The notes under the pieces are model-generated. The model did no database searches, was not told where the DNA came from, and saw only the letters and a program-made list of their open reading frames with translations. Positions 6,886 through 7,473 of a stretch of 7,473 bases of DNA are shown piece after piece (the stretch's first letter is position 1; every line of letters begins with the position of its first letter). Both the position numbers and the translations under genes were made by a program. The DNA is from Acidobacteriota bacterium (lineage in GTDB: Bacteria; Acidobacteriota; Terriglobia; Bryobacterales; JACQDG01): assembly GCA_016201185.1 (NCBI GenBank), contig JACQDG010000351.1:1-7473 (forward strand). The letters run 5' to 3'.

Positions 6886-6914
6886 GTGGGCAGAAAGCCG
6901 ATGGTGCCCACCTC
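6883..6914. repeat. Perfect 10-bp inverted repeat at the recombinase break point
   Basis: GAGGTGGGCA (6883-6892) and TGCCCACCTC (6905-6914) are exact inverted copies separated by 12 bases. The left arm starts with the last codon of recombinase similarity. There is no T run after it. The coincidence with the truncation point suggests a junction or element end, but this is inference. Confidence 0.85.
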
Positions 6915-7320
6915 GGGACTCCAAACGGTTTGCGCGGGAGAAAATCATAATTTCAGCACAGTTAGAACAGCTACCCATGGCGATCTAAAGGGGTTAGCTG
7001 CCGCAAGGGGCCTTAGGGCGTCTTGCTGGTCGTGTAGGCTACAACCCGGCTTTCTGCATCAACTGGTTTGCTGCTGTCCAGATCTTCCGGCGGTGGGGTT
7101 GTGTTCGTCTCTGGGGGCCCCTCGCCGCCGGTTTTCCACCACGAACTGGGTTCTGGGCCTGGCGCCTTCCTGTTTCTCAGCCCGCTCCCTGCCAGCCTTC
7201 TCCGCCTGCCCCTGGGGTAGGCGCGGAGTCGCCGAGCCCCAACCTCCTACAATCTGGAAGCCCTTTGCGGGCCAAGCAAAGGCCGTACCCGCCGCCTGCG
7301 ACATTTACATCTGGATCTGT
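6915..7320. other. About 400 bases without a recognisable gene
   Basis: The frame of the recombinase body stays open to 7344, but its translation after 6885 has no recombinase features and is rich in Pro, Ser, Arg and Cys, as expected for chance open reading in GC-rich DNA. A short frame at 6914-6988 (ending RFAREKIIISAQLEQLPMAI and a TAA) looks more protein-like and more AT-rich than its surroundings; it could be the tail of another broken gene, but I do not recognise it. I see no RNA gene here. Confidence 0.45.
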
Positions 7321-7324
7321 TTCG

Positions 7325-7419
7325 GCCCTGATCGGCGTTGGTGAACCGCTTAACGATGGAGTTTTTCAGGGCTTAGACCCTTTCCCACGACGAAACAGTG
7401 TTCGGTGACCGATCAGGGC
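7325..7419. repeat. 11-bp inverted repeat flanking a 73-base segment
   Basis: GCCCTGATCGG (7325-7335) and CCGATCAGGGC (7409-7419) are perfect inverted copies. They enclose the first GTTTTTCAGG-type repeat. The arrangement resembles a very small non-autonomous element or an intergenic repeat unit, but no target-site duplication is evident. Confidence 0.7.
7361..7376 (+). repeat. GTTTTTCAGGGCTTAG, copy 1 of dispersed repeat
   Basis: This 16-base unit matches 7449-7464 with one mismatch, 88 bases apart. The sequence before each copy is also loosely similar (GTGA-ACCGC versus GTGA-CCGC; ACGA before the T run), so the duplicated unit is probably longer and diverged. Confidence 0.75.
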
Positions 7420-7426
7420 GGTCCAT

Positions 7427-7454
7427 CTTGTGACCGCGTAGTCACGAGGTTTTT
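7427..7454 (+). terminator. Likely intrinsic terminator, plus strand
   Basis: CTTGTGAC (7427-7434) pairs with GTCACGAG (7441-7448) as an 8-bp stem with one G-U pair and a 6-base loop, followed by G and five T. No intact plus-strand gene lies upstream in the window, so if it functions it may end transcription of a lost gene, or it may simply be part of the repeat. Confidence 0.55.
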
Positions 7455-7464
7455 CAGGACTTAG
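7449..7464 (+). repeat. GTTTTTCAGGACTTAG, copy 2 of dispersed repeat
   Basis: This is the second copy of the unit at 7361-7376. Here the T run directly follows a stable hairpin (7427-7448), giving a terminator-like structure. Conservation past the T run argues for a repeat family rather than two unrelated terminators. Confidence 0.75.
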
Positions 7465-7473
7465 CGCCGAAAC

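Noticed and set aside
6886..7344. Continuation of the recombinase reading frame as a long C-terminal domain
   Set aside because: The expected DTSTPMG motif, E helix and DNA-binding domain are absent, and the translation is low-quality Pro/Ser/Arg/Cys-rich sequence.
6060..7473. CRISPR array or tRNA gene in the gene-poor right end
   Set aside because: The repeats are too few and too short, with no regular spacers, and I could not fold any stretch into a cloverleaf with conserved tRNA positions.

Overview
The window is GC-rich bacterial DNA with two parts. The left 5.9 kb is a tight, single-direction gene cluster on the minus strand. The right 1.4-1.5 kb holds no intact gene: it contains a broken serine recombinase, hairpins and short repeats, and looks like decayed mobile-element or intergenic DNA. 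The domain style (a CpaE/TadZ-like ATPase, a large hybrid kinase with an ethylene-receptor-like membrane domain, a receiver-GGDEF protein and a MoxR ATPase) fits an environmental bacterium. Acidobacteriota (Solibacter/Bryobacter-like) is my best guess, but this is inference from protein style, not from a marker gene.

Reading along the minus strand (right to left): a TadZ/CpaE-like atypical ParA-family ATPase (4629-5900); a 90-base gap; a 1046-residue hybrid histidine kinase (1398-4538); a receiver-GGDEF protein (430-1401) whose ATG overlaps the kinase stop as ATGA; a 94-base gap; and the first 111 codons of a MoxR-family AAA+ ATPase that runs off the left edge (1-335).

The kinase carries every module of a multistep phosphorelay on one chain: membrane sensor, two PAS domains, HisKA with H404, HATPase, two receivers (D695, D841) and an HPt domain (H986). 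The next gene, probably translationally coupled, supplies a receiver (D52) that could take the phosphate from H986. The striking point is that several modules keep their fold but have lost the residues that define their usual chemistry. The ethylene-receptor-like sensor lacks the copper-binding Cys and His. The GGDEF domain has GAGEF plus two other active-site changes but keeps the RxxD c-di-GMP inhibitory site. The receiver-like domain of the TadZ protein lacks the phospho-acceptor Asp and the conserved Lys. The cluster therefore reads as a phosphorelay that ends in a possible c-di-GMP-binding protein rather than a c-di-GMP synthase, next to a TadZ-like factor of the polar-localisation type.

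The right end (5901-7473) holds a triple 14-base repeat, a strong two-part hairpin at 6308-6348, the frameshifted and truncated serine recombinase (6551-6885), a perfect 10-bp hairpin exactly where recombinase similarity stops, and at the far right a diverged pair of GTTTTTCAGG-type repeats with an 11-bp inverted repeat and a likely terminator.
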